35,861 nucleotides of DNA, taken from contig JAGAAI010000003.1 in the NCBI GenBank assembly GCA_017615325.1, positions 1-35,861 of the forward strand, read 5' to 3'. A program made the translations under genes and the position numbers. How positions within the stretch are numbered: the first letter of the stretch is position 1; each line of letters begins with the position of its first letter. The DNA comes from Clostridiales bacterium. Lineage in GTDB: Bacteria; Bacillota; Clostridia; Saccharofermentanales; Saccharofermentanaceae. This document shows, in pieces, positions 24,734 through 33,805 of the stretch. The notes under the pieces were generated by a model that saw only the letters and a list, made by a program, of their open reading frames with translations, was not told the origin of the DNA and did not search any database.

Positions 24734-27390
24734 TTAGCGGCAACCTTAAAGACATTGAGATTTTCGGAGGAGAATACGACTTCGCCCAGCTGTTCGAAAG
24801 TCGCGGTGTTATCGAAGTCATATTTCTTGTACTCCATATTGCCGCAGACAATGTACTCGATATCGTACTTGTTGATTATCTCCTGGACCTCCGCCGTATC
24901 GGTGCTGGTGTAGAGAGTATCCACATCGGCGTAGCGGGGCCAGAGATAGAGAGTCCATACGTCATGATCCGGGTCGGATTCCAGGATGTCCTTCTCTTTA
25001 TTGATGACGCCTTTGAATCTCCAGAGCCATTCATGTACCTGCCAGCCTATTACCGTGGGAAGTCCCGTATAAGCGGAGACCATATTGTTATCTTTGTAAC
25101 TGTCGCCGTATGCTTCGCAGATGACAGGAGTGCCTTTTACATTTTCATTGAACCATTCGATGCACTCCTTGTAGGAGACGAGGTTGCCGGGACCTTCAAT
25201 ATAGCTTTGAGCACTGTCGCGGTCGATCAGATACTCCGTACCGTCGAGGCCCTGATAGAGGTCGCGTTTTATCTCGCCGCATCTCTGTTCAAGAGCGATC
25301 TTGGGATAGTGGGCAGGGATGAACATGAGAGCTATGAATACCCAGGCTAAGATCAGGCAGACAAGGCTGTAGCTGCCTTTCTTGGTGACTACCCAGAAGA
25401 GCCTCATGATCACATAGGATACGCAGATCGCGAGGATTATGAATGCTGCAAAACCAAACTTGAACATCGTATTGGCCCTTAAGTATCCTGATGTATAGAT
25501 ATCTCTTACGTAGAAGAGCTCGGGAGCGATTACAAGGAGGATGGCGACCACGATCATGCCGCAGATATAGATGTCTACGATGTTGCGGTCTGCAAAGAAA
25601 GAAGCGATGGGATTGAATCTGTTAAGTCCGTCGTTTGCTTCACCTGATGACTTATTCCTGTTTTTCTTTGATTTCTTGTCAGAAGATCCGATCTTGTTGT
25701 TCTTGAAGATGACCGTTATCACAATGAAAACAAGGCATATGAGGAGATGGGTGCCCCAGAGGATCGCAAGCTGGAAAAGAGACGATCTGTTCTTGACCTT
25801 GCCCAGCGTGTTGGAGATCATGTCGAATTTCAGATTGAAAGGCGCTGCAACAAGATGTGATATGAGGAAGATGAAGCTCATGCCAAATGATGTCCTTGAC
25901 AATGCTGAAGGGAACATGCCCGTCAGGATGTAGGAGATGATCAGGAGTATGAACTGCAGTGCTATATGGACCAGGACATTGTGGCCTGCGACCATATAGA
26001 TGGCAAGTATTCCTATTACGTTGCCTACGAAAAGTATCGCCGAAGCGATCGTCGAGAATTGAGCTGTCTTTCTTGTATTGGATATGAGCAGAGCCATCGA
26101 GCAGAAGATGAAGTATGAGAGGAAATCCCAGTAGTTCGTCATCTGTGATACACCCAGGAGGACTGCGACTATAACGATATGGGGAGTAAGCAGGATCTTG
26201 TATTCATCCTTGGGGAACCTTCCTCCCTTAAGATCCAGATGCTTGGCAGAAGCCGACGCCGGAGCCTTGGATGCTATTATGAGAGCCAGGAGGATCATGG
26301 CGATCAGGATGACAGTCATTACAGAGATAACGTGTGCATGAAGGTCTCCTATGAGGTAAGAATAGAAGGGGAATTCATGTATCGTAAAATCTCCGCCGTT
26401 CGTCTCGACCTTGGGATTCCAGCCGATGAACCTGGTGGAGTCGGGGTACCAGAAGTTGTCGATGTCACCTACGTTGAATCCTTGATTCTGCAGGAACTCC
26501 AGGAAGCCGTGTCCCCCGCCTTCGGAATCGTAGAAGAAGGAGTGGGAGTTACCGAATATCATGGCGGCAAATCCTGCAAGGAGTCCTGTGATATATCGGA
26601 TGATGCGGTTCTCGTGGAGTCCATTCATCTGAGCCGCCTCGATCAGCATGGTGCCGAATGAGAAACACATGGTGAAGGGAATGGCAATGGCAGAACACAT
26701 TGCAATGTTATAAGCTATCGCAGGCGTGATGCAGGACAGCTTTATTACCATGGCCCAGATGAACTGGCCGTAGTAATAGTAGTTGATGTTGTAGCCTGCA
26801 AGCCATATGTCCTTGGCAGGAAGTTCGGCGCTTCGAAGCATCGTCTGGATGAAGCCGTAGTCCATGAATTTCTCCTCGCCGTTGATGGCGGGGGAGAAGC
26901 CCTTAATGTAGCAGAGGACGACGAGAGCTATTGCAAATACCGTCTCTTCAACTACGATCTTCTCGATGAGATACTGATCCCCGAGCTTTTCCATGAGATT
27001 GCTCCTGAAGCTCTTGGGGAAATATGACAGGAACCCTACCAGAAGGAAGGCGATGATAACGAACACATAGTTGAAGCGGAATATCCTCATGTAGGTCAGG
27101 GTCCATATGACCAGAGACACCGTAACAAGGCCCAAGACCTTGGATGCGAAGAATCCGCCGCTCCCGAACTTGCCGAAGATCTTGAATGCCACGGGGAGCA
27201 TGACGAGGGAAAACAGGAAGAGGATCGCATACCATAAGAGGATCCTGATCGTATCGGCTGAGCCTACCGTCGCAATACCGGCAAGAAGGATCACCAGGAA
27301 TGGCGTTAAGAGCATCAGATATCTTAAAGGGGAGCCCGATTCGACGGGTGTGGATATGGATGCTTTCTTGGGATCAGCGTGCTTTTTCAT
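24730..27390 (-). CDS. DUF2298 family polytopic membrane protein, putative GT-C glycosyltransferase
   Basis: 886 residues from the ATG at 27390, chosen because AAGGAG lies nine bases before it; in-frame GTG and ATG codons at 27423 and 27417 have no such site. The protein is mostly hydrophobic, with well over ten membrane helices. Family marks of DUF2298 (Chlor_Arch_YYY) are NYYYYGQFIWAM, GDLHAHVISVM and a soluble-looking tail of about 180 residues. Members resemble GT-C glycosyltransferases that use lipid-linked sugars and act on the outer face of the membrane, but the reaction is unknown. A Lys/Ser-rich loop lies mid-protein. Its start overlaps the FAD oxidoreductase gene by 17 bases and its end overlaps the EAL gene by four. 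Confidence 0.85.
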   Translation of the reverse strand: MKKHADPKKASISTPVESGSPLRYLMLLTPFLVILLAGIATVGSADTIRILLWYAILFLFSLVMLPVAFKIFGKFGSGGFFASKVLGLVTVSLVIWTLTYMRIFRFNYVFVIIAFLLVGFLSYFPKSFRSNLMEKLGDQYLIEKIVVEETVFAIALVVLCYIKGFSPAINGEEKFMDYGFIQTMLRSAELPAKDIWLAGYNINYYYYGQFIWAMVIKLSCITPAIAYNIAMCSAIAIPFTMCFSFGTMLIEAAQMNGLHENRIIRYITGLLAGFAAMIFGNSHSFFYDSEGGGHGFLEFLQNQGFNVGDIDNFWYPDSTRFIGWNPKVETNGGDFTIHEFPFYSYLIGDLHAHVISVMTVILIAMILLALIIASKAPASASAKHLDLKGGRFPKDEYKILLTPHIVIVAVLLGVSQMTNYWDFLSYFIFCSMALLISNTRKTAQFSTIASAILFVGNVIGILAIYMVAGHNVLVHIALQFILLIISYILTGMFPSALSRTSFGMSFIFLISHLVAAPFNLKFDMISNTLGKVKNRSSLFQLAILWGTHLLICLVFIVITVIFKNNKIGSSDKKSKKNRNKSSGEANDGLNRFNPIASFFADRNIVDIYICGMIVVAILLVIAPELFYVRDIYTSGYLRANTMFKFGFAAFIILAICVSYVIMRLFWVVTKKGSYSLVCLILAWVFIALMFIPAHYPKIALEQRCGEIKRDLYQGLDGTEYLIDRDSAQSYIEGPGNLVSYKECIEWFNENVKGTPVICEAYGDSYKDNNMVSAYTGLPTVIGWQVHEWLWRFKGVINKEKDILESDPDHDVWTLYLWPRYADVDTLYTSTDTAEVQEIINKYDIEYIVCGNMEYKKYDFDNTATFEQLGEVVFSSENLNVFKVAAK

Positions 27391-28501
27391 AGGATAGATC
27401 TCCTTCCGAGGAAGCATCTTCACTGCCTGTTATGGGTGTTACGATGCTGTCCGATATGGTGTCCTGTTCAATACTGTTTTTTTCGATGATCTTGGCGCAT
27501 ATGTCGTTGGCCAGGGCCACGGTGGGATCCATTCTGTTGGCAGGTTCTTCAGTCGTGGCATGCTTCGTTAAAGCGGAAGCACAGACATAAAGGCCCTCCA
27601 GGGGACAGGTCAGATCCTGTGGCGGGTATTTGCCGAATCCAGCGTATCTTGTCTTGGTAACACGCCATGCCTTGATGTCGGACTTGCGGGCGACAGGGAA
27701 CAGATGCCTGAAGCCTGCGAAGAAGTCGCTCATGATGGTCGCATCGTCTTCGATCCAGATGGGATCCGAGACAAGGCACTCACCGGTAAGATATACGACA
27801 TTGCCGCCGTAACCTCTCGGACCGAATACGTTGCTGTGGTTTACGATCCTTGAGAAAGGGAGGTCATCAGGGATATTTGCACTCTGATAATAGACCTCGG
27901 AATATTTTTTCTTGAAGATAAGGAGGGTCGTGATGGATGCCGTATAGGTTATATCCATTATTGAATCCCTCATGTCCATGTCGATTGGCAGTCCGTGGGC
28001 AACATTGGAGAAAGTTCTTGTCGACCCGGTGAATATGACGATATCCGTCACATGGTTATGTACTGTCGAGTCGGACATGATGCAGACGGTGTTGTATCTG
28101 CCGTCTTCTGTCCTCTGGATCTCGGTAACGGTCTCGGAGAACATGAATCGCCCGCCGTTATCGGTGATCTCCTGCATGAGGCTTCTGGTGAGACAGACGA
28201 ATCCTTCGGTGAAATAACCTACCTTCCTGTGGGCAGCGCGCCCGTACCAGGTGGAATCGAACCATTCGATCTTGCCGGATACCTTCATGTCGCGGGTCAA
28301 GGCCAGTAGGGCCTTGTCGCTCTTTCTTAAGTGGTGGGGCACGAGCTCCAGGTATTCATTGCCGATCCTGGTAACAGACAGGAGGCCGCCCGGCTGGGTG
28401 TTCTCCTCTATGACTATGACGTCAAAGCCCGCCTTCGCAAGGCGCGCTCCGCATGTAAGACCAGACAGGCCGGCTCCGATTATGCAGACACTCTTATTCA
28501 T
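27374..28501 (-). CDS. FAD/NAD(P)-binding amine-oxidase-like oxidoreductase
   Basis: 375 residues. The N-terminus is a dinucleotide-binding Rossmann fold (CIIGAGLSGLTCGARLA, GxGxxG at 9-14, followed by VIVIEENTQPGG), as in protoporphyrinogen oxidase, phytoene desaturase and UDP-galactopyranose mutase-like flavoproteins. The C-terminal PLEGLYVCAS...TVALANDI closes the FAD site. Substrate unknown; acting on a lipid or lipid-linked sugar would suit the neighbouring DUF2298 protein, but that is inference. The ATG shares one base with the DUF1015 stop (TGATG), and the 3' end overlaps the DUF2298 start by 17 bases, so the genes are translationally linked. The last ~25 residues are acidic and probably disordered. 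Confidence 0.82.
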   Translation of the reverse strand: MNKSVCIIGAGLSGLTCGARLAKAGFDVIVIEENTQPGGLLSVTRIGNEYLELVPHHLRKSDKALLALTRDMKVSGKIEWFDSTWYGRAAHRKVGYFTEGFVCLTRSLMQEITDNGGRFMFSETVTEIQRTEDGRYNTVCIMSDSTVHNHVTDIVIFTGSTRTFSNVAHGLPIDMDMRDSIMDITYTASITTLLIFKKKYSEVYYQSANIPDDLPFSRIVNHSNVFGPRGYGGNVVYLTGECLVSDPIWIEDDATIMSDFFAGFRHLFPVARKSDIKAWRVTKTRYAGFGKYPPQDLTCPLEGLYVCASALTKHATTEEPANRMDPTVALANDICAKIIEKNSIEQDTISDSIVTPITGSEDASSEGDLSYEKAR

Positions 28502-29757
28502 CAGCGTACGATCTTCCTTGCTTCAATGTAGAATCTCTTCTCAAAGGCATGGCCCATGGAGAAGGTCTTGCGGGGGAATACGCCCTCCTTGCGGACCGTA
28601 TCGAAAAATGTGTCTTTCGATATGCCGGGGAGGAACACGCCTGCAGCTTTATCCGAAGCTAAGCTCCTTACTTCGTCTTCGCCGTGTATATAGTCTACCT
28701 TGATGGAACCGTCTTTGCTTACGAGGTCATCAAGGAAGAGCCCCAGGCACCCTACAGCCAGACTGTGGGGAGGGTTGGGGATCTTAAATTCCTTATCGTT
28801 CCTGCCGTCTGTTACGACGAAGGATACATCTCCCTCCGTTCCGCCGCATCCGAAATACTCCGAAGCCTTTGCGATGAGATCTTCTGAGGATATACCGAAC
28901 ACGATCCTGTGGATTGGCTCAAAAGCGAGGCCCTTATCGTGGATATTAACGACTTCGGTGAGGGCGAACCTTGCAGGGTGCGTCTTGCGCTCTTCTTCGG
29001 ACAGGCCCTCCTTGACGTTGTCCCAGTGAGCCTTGGCAGATGCCAGGGAGTGGTTGCCGTCGCCAACCAGATAAAGGATATCTTCGGGTCCGTCGCAAAG
29101 GGCAGCGAGACCGTCTGTTATGAGCTTTCCTGTAGCAGAATCCGCAGGGACCCTGATTCCTTTAATGCTGCCGGAATCCTTCATAAGGGGGGTATCGTAT
29201 ATGACTTCAAGCCCCTCCTGTGCGGCCTTTGAGAAAGCACTTTCTATGACCGTATCCTTGGGATCGTCGATCAGGAGCATGACGTGAGGAAGTTCAATAG
29301 GACAGTTGCTCCTTATCCTGATCCTCGGAGGGATCCTGGAGATGACCGTACCCTCGGTTGCCTTGCAGCGGGACTTAACGGCCGGGTCGAAATTATATTC
29401 CTCCAGGTCTAATGCCAGCACCAGACCCTTGCGGGAAGGCGTTACGGGCGTCGATCTGTCGACTAATACGAATGAATCGGGCAGAGTGGTAAATGTTCCG
29501 TCCGAAAGATATTTGTCGGCATTCTCTCTTATGGATAAAAGACGGGCCTCCTTGTCATCATCTTCCAGATATGCTTCCGGGAGGATGAGCTTTGCGGTGG
29601 AGGGAGCATCGCCTACGATCTTGTAGACGTCGTCCCAGTAATCTCTGTCTGATGTGAATTGGTCGCAGGCAACTACGGCCCATTTGCTAAGGTCGGCTGA
29701 TCCGGCCGGAATAAGGATATCGCAAGCGGCACATGCCGCATTGTCAAAGATCTTCAT
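28501..29757 (-). CDS. DUF1015 family protein
   Basis: 418 residues, the normal family size. The N-terminus (FDNAACAACDILIPAGSADLSKWAVVACDQFTSDRDYW) and the central LYLVGDGNHSLASAKAHW are diagnostic for DUF1015. The protein is soluble and lacks a signal peptide. Its biochemical role is not established to my knowledge. In other Firmicutes it often sits beside serine synthesis genes; here serA is about 7 kb away on the other strand. It is the first gene of the minus operon, with AAGGGGA before the ATG and a promoter at 29797-29825. The next gene overlaps by one base. Confidence 0.85.
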   Translation of the reverse strand: MKIFDNAACAACDILIPAGSADLSKWAVVACDQFTSDRDYWDDVYKIVGDAPSTAKLILPEAYLEDDDKEARLLSIRENADKYLSDGTFTTLPDSFVLVDRSTPVTPSRKGLVLALDLEEYNFDPAVKSRCKATEGTVISRIPPRIRIRSNCPIELPHVMLLIDDPKDTVIESAFSKAAQEGLEVIYDTPLMKDSGSIKGIRVPADSATGKLITDGLAALCDGPEDILYLVGDGNHSLASAKAHWDNVKEGLSEEERKTHPARFALTEVVNIHDKGLAFEPIHRIVFGISSEDLIAKASEYFGCGGTEGDVSFVVTDGRNDKEFKIPNPPHSLAVGCLGLFLDDLVSKDGSIKVDYIHGEDEVRSLASDKAAGVFLPGISKDTFFDTVRKEGVFPRKTFSMGHAFEKRFYIEARKIVR

Positions 29758-29796
29758 AATGGTCCCCTTTATATGTTTACTTTTAAGAGCCTCAAT

Positions 29797-29825
29797 ATTC
29801 TATCACGGTCCCGCGCGTTTTTAAA
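29797..29825 (-). promoter_or_regulatory. Promoter of the DUF1015-FAD-DUF2298-EAL operon
   Basis: On the minus strand -10 is TAGAAT (29797-29802) with the extended TGA before it. TTTAAA (29820-29825) is the -35 at 17 bases. It lies about 40 bases before the DUF1015 ATG and faces away from the WYL regulator. Confidence 0.55.
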
Positions 29826-29881
29826 TAATACTTTCATACTACTTGACACAATGGTGATCTTGAAGGAAACTGATATCATAA

Positions 29882-29897
29882 GTCCCATTAACGGGAC
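29882..29897. promoter_or_regulatory. Small palindrome between divergent WYL and DUF1015 genes
   Basis: GTCCC-N6-GGGAC lies 25 bases before the WYL ATG at 29923. It could be a regulator operator, though five-base arms can arise by chance. Confidence 0.3.
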
Positions 29898-29922
29898 AAA
29901 TACCCTTCCGGAGGACGTTCGC

Positions 29923-31041
29923 ATGGCTAACTCAGATGACAGCAAGATCAAGATACTTTTCCTCTACGATTTTTTCATGACCAGGCTCAATTCATTCGAT
30001 GACGATTCATCCGTGAGCATGGCTGAATTACTGGATTTTCTCGAGAAGGAGACCGGTACGAGGTTCGAGCGCAAGTCCGTTTATTCGGACATAAAAAGAC
30101 TCAATGATTTTATGCGTAAGACAGGCAGGCTCAAGAACGATAAAAATGACGACTGGATCTATAAGGAGAAGAAGAGATACAGGGTGGGAGAACTGGAATC
30201 CCAGATATCGGCAGATGAGGCTTTGCTCCTTGTGGATGCCATCAAAACGACTGCTTTCACCAACAGCGGTATCGCAGGAAAACTCAAGATGATGTTCCCG
30301 TCCTACTTCACTAAGACCAGGAATACCGTTTCTCTCGTAGCCAACGACCGCAAGTATCCGCAGAGGCTCATAAGTTATGTCAACACTTTCCGTTCCTGCA
30401 TTGAGGAGTGGAGCGTGGTCTCATTCAACTACGGATATAAGCTCGGTACGGATAGTGCCTCTAATATCAGGGAGAAGAGGTCTGTAACTCCTTTGGCTTT
30501 GGACTGGGACAACAATATCTACTATCTTATAGCTATAGACAACGAGGAATATGACAGGAACGAAGGAACGGGGAAACCGGCTGAAAGTTCCATCAAGAGG
30601 TTCAGGATAGACAGGCTCGACGGGGTCAACAGGGTCGATAATGAGAAATACCGCGGATATTCCAGGGAAACCGAAAGGAATGCTGCCGTAAAAAACTACA
30701 AAGAGCATTCCGTCAGCGCATATTCAGCGGATGAGTTCATGACAGTAGAGATAAAGATGTCCTTTGTCAAAGACGGGACGGTAAGACCGGATGCCAATCC
30801 CTGGAAAGAGATCTTAAGAGCATGCAGTATCCTTCAGGATCACGTCACCATCAAGAGGATCATCAGCGAATCCCAGGATAAAGGAGAACTGGTATTTGCA
30901 GTTGAGACGGTTGATGTTCCGACCTTCTATGCGTATCTTTTCGAGACGGGCAACGTTCCCGGGATTAAAGTTGAGATCAGAAATGACCTTGTCAGGGAAA
31001 AATACAGGACATATCTTGAAAACGCACTAAATGCTCTGTGA
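29923..31041 (+). CDS. WYL-domain transcriptional regulator
   Basis: 372 residues from the ATG at 29923, placed by GGAGG at 29910-29914; an upstream extension is open to 29773 but has no ribosome site or recognisable protein. The N-terminal ~80 residues form a winged-helix HTH of the YafY/DeoR type (SVSMAELLDFLEKETGTRFERKSVYSDIKRLNDF). The central region (about 130-270) is a WYL domain, with VTPLALDWDNNIYYLIAIDNEE and KRFRIDRLDGV; a WCX-like C-terminal segment follows. WYL proteins sense small ligands or nucleic acids, and the signal here is unknown. It is divergent from the DUF1015 operon by about 165 bases, which makes that operon and itself the first candidates for control. Confidence 0.85.
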   Translation: MANSDDSKIKILFLYDFFMTRLNSFDDDSSVSMAELLDFLEKETGTRFERKSVYSDIKRLNDFMRKTGRLKNDKNDDWIYKEKKRYRVGELESQISADEALLLVDAIKTTAFTNSGIAGKLKMMFPSYFTKTRNTVSLVANDRKYPQRLISYVNTFRSCIEEWSVVSFNYGYKLGTDSASNIREKRSVTPLALDWDNNIYYLIAIDNEEYDRNEGTGKPAESSIKRFRIDRLDGVNRVDNEKYRGYSRETERNAAVKNYKEHSVSAYSADEFMTVEIKMSFVKDGTVRPDANPWKEILRACSILQDHVTIKRIISESQDKGELVFAVETVDVPTFYAYLFETGNVPGIKVEIRNDLVREKYRTYLENALNAL

Positions 31042-31047
31042 TTCAGA

Positions 31048-31076
31048 TTGCATTGAGGTCTTTTTCGATTTATAAT
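31048..31076 (+). promoter_or_regulatory. Promoter of alaS-HIT-trmB
   Basis: The -35 is TTGCAT (31048-31053), the spacer is 17 bases and the -10 is TATAAT (31071-31076). Transcription would begin near 31083, leaving about 30 bases before the alaS ATG, with GAGGAG as the ribosome site. That is too short for a T-box riboswitch. Confidence 0.75.
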
Positions 31077-31113
31077 TTCACGAGTTTATATTTATTTTGA
31101 GGAGCATCACCGA

Positions 31114-33804
31114 ATGAGACAGTTTACTTCTAAAGAGCTCAGGAAGACCTGGAAGGATTTTTACATTGAGAGAGGCCATGTTGATGTAGGTGCCGTATCA
31201 CTGGTATCTGACGGTTCTACCGGCGTCTTGTTCAACGTAGCCGGAATGCAGCCTCTTATGCCTTATCTCCTCGGAGAGAAGCACCCCATGGGAACCAGGC
31301 TCTGCAATGTTCAGGGTTGTGTCCGTACTAACGATATCGATTCCGTAGGCGACAGGAGCCACGTTACTTTCTTCGAGATGATGGGAAGCTGGAGCCTCGG
31401 TGACTACTTCAAGGAAGACAGATGCAAGTGGAGTTACGAGCTCCTTACCGGTGTGTTCGGATTTGATAACGACCACCTTGCGGCAACTGTTTTCGCAGGC
31501 GATGAGAATGCTCCCAGGGATGAGGAAGGTGCGCAGTACAGGATCGCATCCGGATTCAAGCCCGAGAACATCTACTATCTCGGCGCAGACGATAACTGGT
31601 GGGGACTTGAGTATGGTCCCTGCGGTCCGGACAGTGAGATGTTCTATATCGCAGATGTACCCGACTGCGGCCCCGACTGCGGCCCGGGATGCTCATGCGG
31701 AAAATACACAGAGATCGGTAACGACGTTTTCATGCAGTATGAGAAGCACCAGGATGGTCACCTCACACCGCTCAAGCAGAAGAACGTTGATACGGGCTGG
31801 GGCCTCGAGAGAATCCTTGCTTTCCTTAACGGAACAAAGGATGTTTACAAGACAGACCTCTTTACAGATGCCATCGCTTATATCGAGAATGCTTCAGGCA
31901 CAAAGTACGATCAGGATGAGAAGCTTACAAGATCGATGAGAGTCCTCGCTGACCACATCCGTACCAGCGTTATGCTGATCGGCGATTCCGCCAAGCTCGT
32001 TCCTTCCAACGCAGGTGCAGGCTATGTCTTAAGACGTCTCATCAGACGTGCCGTAAGACACGCAAGGACACTCGGAATGTCCACAGAGCAGATCCTCGGC
32101 GTTGCAAAGATCTATATCGACAGTGTTTACGATGACAGCTATCCTCTCCTTGCAAAGAACCGCGAGTTCATCCTTAACGAACTCGACAAGGAGATCGCAA
32201 GATTCGAGAGCACACTTGAGAACGGCATCAAGGAATTCAAGAAGATTCTGGATGACAAGAACAAGGCAGCCTCCAAGGAGATCGACGGCGAGTCAGCTTT
32301 CTATCTTTACGATACATTCGGATTCCCTATAGAGCTCACTGTCGAGATGGCTGCAGAAGAAGGCCTCACTGTTGATGAGGAAGGCTTCAAGGCTTCGATG
32401 GAAAAGCAGAAGGAGACTGCAAGAGCAGCTACCAAGTCCAAGGACGATCTCGCTCTCGGAACAAATGCTATTCCCGAGGAAGTTGCAGCTGATCCCAATG
32501 CTACAGATTACGACGGTTACGATAACCTCAAGTGCGAGGCAAAGGTCATCTACATCCTGAAGGCTGATACGGAAGGCAACCTCCGGAAAGCAGACAGCGC
32601 TTCCGAAGGTGACGACATCATCACCATCTGCGACAAGACAGTTCTCTACGCTACGATGGGTGGTCAGATCCACGATGAAGGTAAGATCTATACATCTGAT
32701 TTTGAAGCAGATGTTATCTCTGTTGATAAGGATGCACAGGGCAAGTACCTCCACACACTCAAGGTGGTCAAGGGTACTGTCACAGCAGGCTCCACAGTAA
32801 CTATCGAAGTTGATAAGAAGACAAGACTTTCGATCGCAAGGAACCACACAGCAACACACATCCTGCTCTCGGCTCTCAAGAAGGTCCTCGGTGACCAGGT
32901 TGATCAGGCAGGTTCTTATGTCGGTTCTGACCGTCTGAGATTCGACTTCAATCACTTCCAGGCAATGACAGCTGAAGAGATCGCCAAGGTCGAAGCCATG
33001 GTCAACGAAGTAATACTCGAAGATCTTCCCGTCATCACACAGGTACTCCCCATTGAGGAAGCAAGAAAGCTCGGCGCAACGGCCATCTTCGGCGAGAAGT
33101 ACGGTGACGTTGTAAGAGTCGTATCCGTAGGCGAAGGCGACAAAATGTTCGATATGGAATTCTGCGGCGGTACCCACCTTAAGAGTTCAGGAAGGATCGG
33201 CCAGTTCCGTATCGTATCCGAGTCCGGCATCGCTGCAGGCACAAGGAGAATCGAGGCCGTAACGGGTGAAAAGTGCTATGAGATGAATAAAGCAGACCGC
33301 GAACTTATCGCAGGCATCGCTTCAACCCTCAAGGCATCCCATGACCAGATCCTCAATAAGTGCGAGTCTTTGACAAGTCAGGTCAAGGCTCTCGAAAAAG
33401 AGATCGAAGCAGGCAAGAAGGCCGCAGCAGGTGACTTCGCGGCAGACTGCGCAGCGTCCGCAATGGACATCGGTGGCGTCAAGGTCGTAGTCGCAGAGTG
33501 CCCCGTAACTGATGCGGGCGAGCTCCGTGACACCGGCGACAAGATCCGTGACAGACTCAGCCCTTCCGTCGTATTCCTCGCAGGCAAGGGCGATTCCAAG
33601 CTCCTCTTCGTCGCGATGGCTGATAAGGATGCCGTAGCCAAGGGCATTCACTGCGGCAACATCATCCGCGAGGCTGCCAAGGCAGCAGGCGGCGGTGGCG
33701 GCGGACGTCCCGACATGGCCCAGGCAGGCGGTAAGGACGTAAGCAAGTTGGAAGATGCTCTCAGCACTGCAAAGAGCGTTATCGATAGTCAGATCGGAGG
33801 CTGA
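31114..33804 (+). CDS. alaS: Alanyl-tRNA synthetase
   Basis: Charges tRNA-Ala and edits mischarged Ser and Gly. The 896 residues cover the aminoacylation core, tRNA-recognition region, editing domain and C-terminal DHHA1-type domain. The core has VTFFEMMGSWSLGDYFK (class II motif 2 area) and DTGWGLERI. Editing zinc ligands are intact: HTATH (H578, H582) and CGGTH (C684, H688). The C-terminus ends with the Gly-rich GGGGGGRPDMAQAGG. The N-terminal 70 residues differ from common bacterial forms: QGCVRTNDIDSVGDRSHVTFFEM stands for the usual IRAGGKHNDLENVGxTxRHHTFFEM. A cysteine-rich loop (about 188-200, CGPDCGPGCSCGK) is also present, as seen in some AlaS branches. It leads an operon with the HIT protein and trmB. 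Confidence 0.96.
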   Translation: MRQFTSKELRKTWKDFYIERGHVDVGAVSLVSDGSTGVLFNVAGMQPLMPYLLGEKHPMGTRLCNVQGCVRTNDIDSVGDRSHVTFFEMMGSWSLGDYFKEDRCKWSYELLTGVFGFDNDHLAATVFAGDENAPRDEEGAQYRIASGFKPENIYYLGADDNWWGLEYGPCGPDSEMFYIADVPDCGPDCGPGCSCGKYTEIGNDVFMQYEKHQDGHLTPLKQKNVDTGWGLERILAFLNGTKDVYKTDLFTDAIAYIENASGTKYDQDEKLTRSMRVLADHIRTSVMLIGDSAKLVPSNAGAGYVLRRLIRRAVRHARTLGMSTEQILGVAKIYIDSVYDDSYPLLAKNREFILNELDKEIARFESTLENGIKEFKKILDDKNKAASKEIDGESAFYLYDTFGFPIELTVEMAAEEGLTVDEEGFKASMEKQKETARAATKSKDDLALGTNAIPEEVAADPNATDYDGYDNLKCEAKVIYILKADTEGNLRKADSASEGDDIITICDKTVLYATMGGQIHDEGKIYTSDFEADVISVDKDAQGKYLHTLKVVKGTVTAGSTVTIEVDKKTRLSIARNHTATHILLSALKKVLGDQVDQAGSYVGSDRLRFDFNHFQAMTAEEIAKVEAMVNEVILEDLPVITQVLPIEEARKLGATAIFGEKYGDVVRVVSVGEGDKMFDMEFCGGTHLKSSGRIGQFRIVSESGIAAGTRRIEAVTGEKCYEMNKADRELIAGIASTLKASHDQILNKCESLTSQVKALEKEIEAGKKAAAGDFAADCAASAMDIGGVKVVVAECPVTDAGELRDTGDKIRDRLSPSVVFLAGKGDSKLLFVAMADKDAVAKGIHCGNIIREAAKAAGGGGGGRPDMAQAGGKDVSKLEDALSTAKSVIDSQIGG

Positions 33805-33805
33805 T

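Noticed and set aside
29843..29848. Perfect TTGACA -35 before the WYL gene
   Set aside because: No acceptable -10 lies 16-18 bases downstream (the sequence there is GGAAAC/GAAACT), so I do not call a promoter from it.
29773..29922. Longer N-terminus for the WYL regulator
   Set aside because: The extension has no ribosome site, lies in the divergent promoter region and matches no WYL family sequence.
31042..31113. T-box riboswitch before alaS
   Set aside because: The leader after the predicted transcription start is about 30 bases and lacks any T-box element.
32293..33177. Open frame of 294 codons on the minus strand
   Set aside because: Lies entirely inside alaS; no ribosome site and no recognisable protein motifs.
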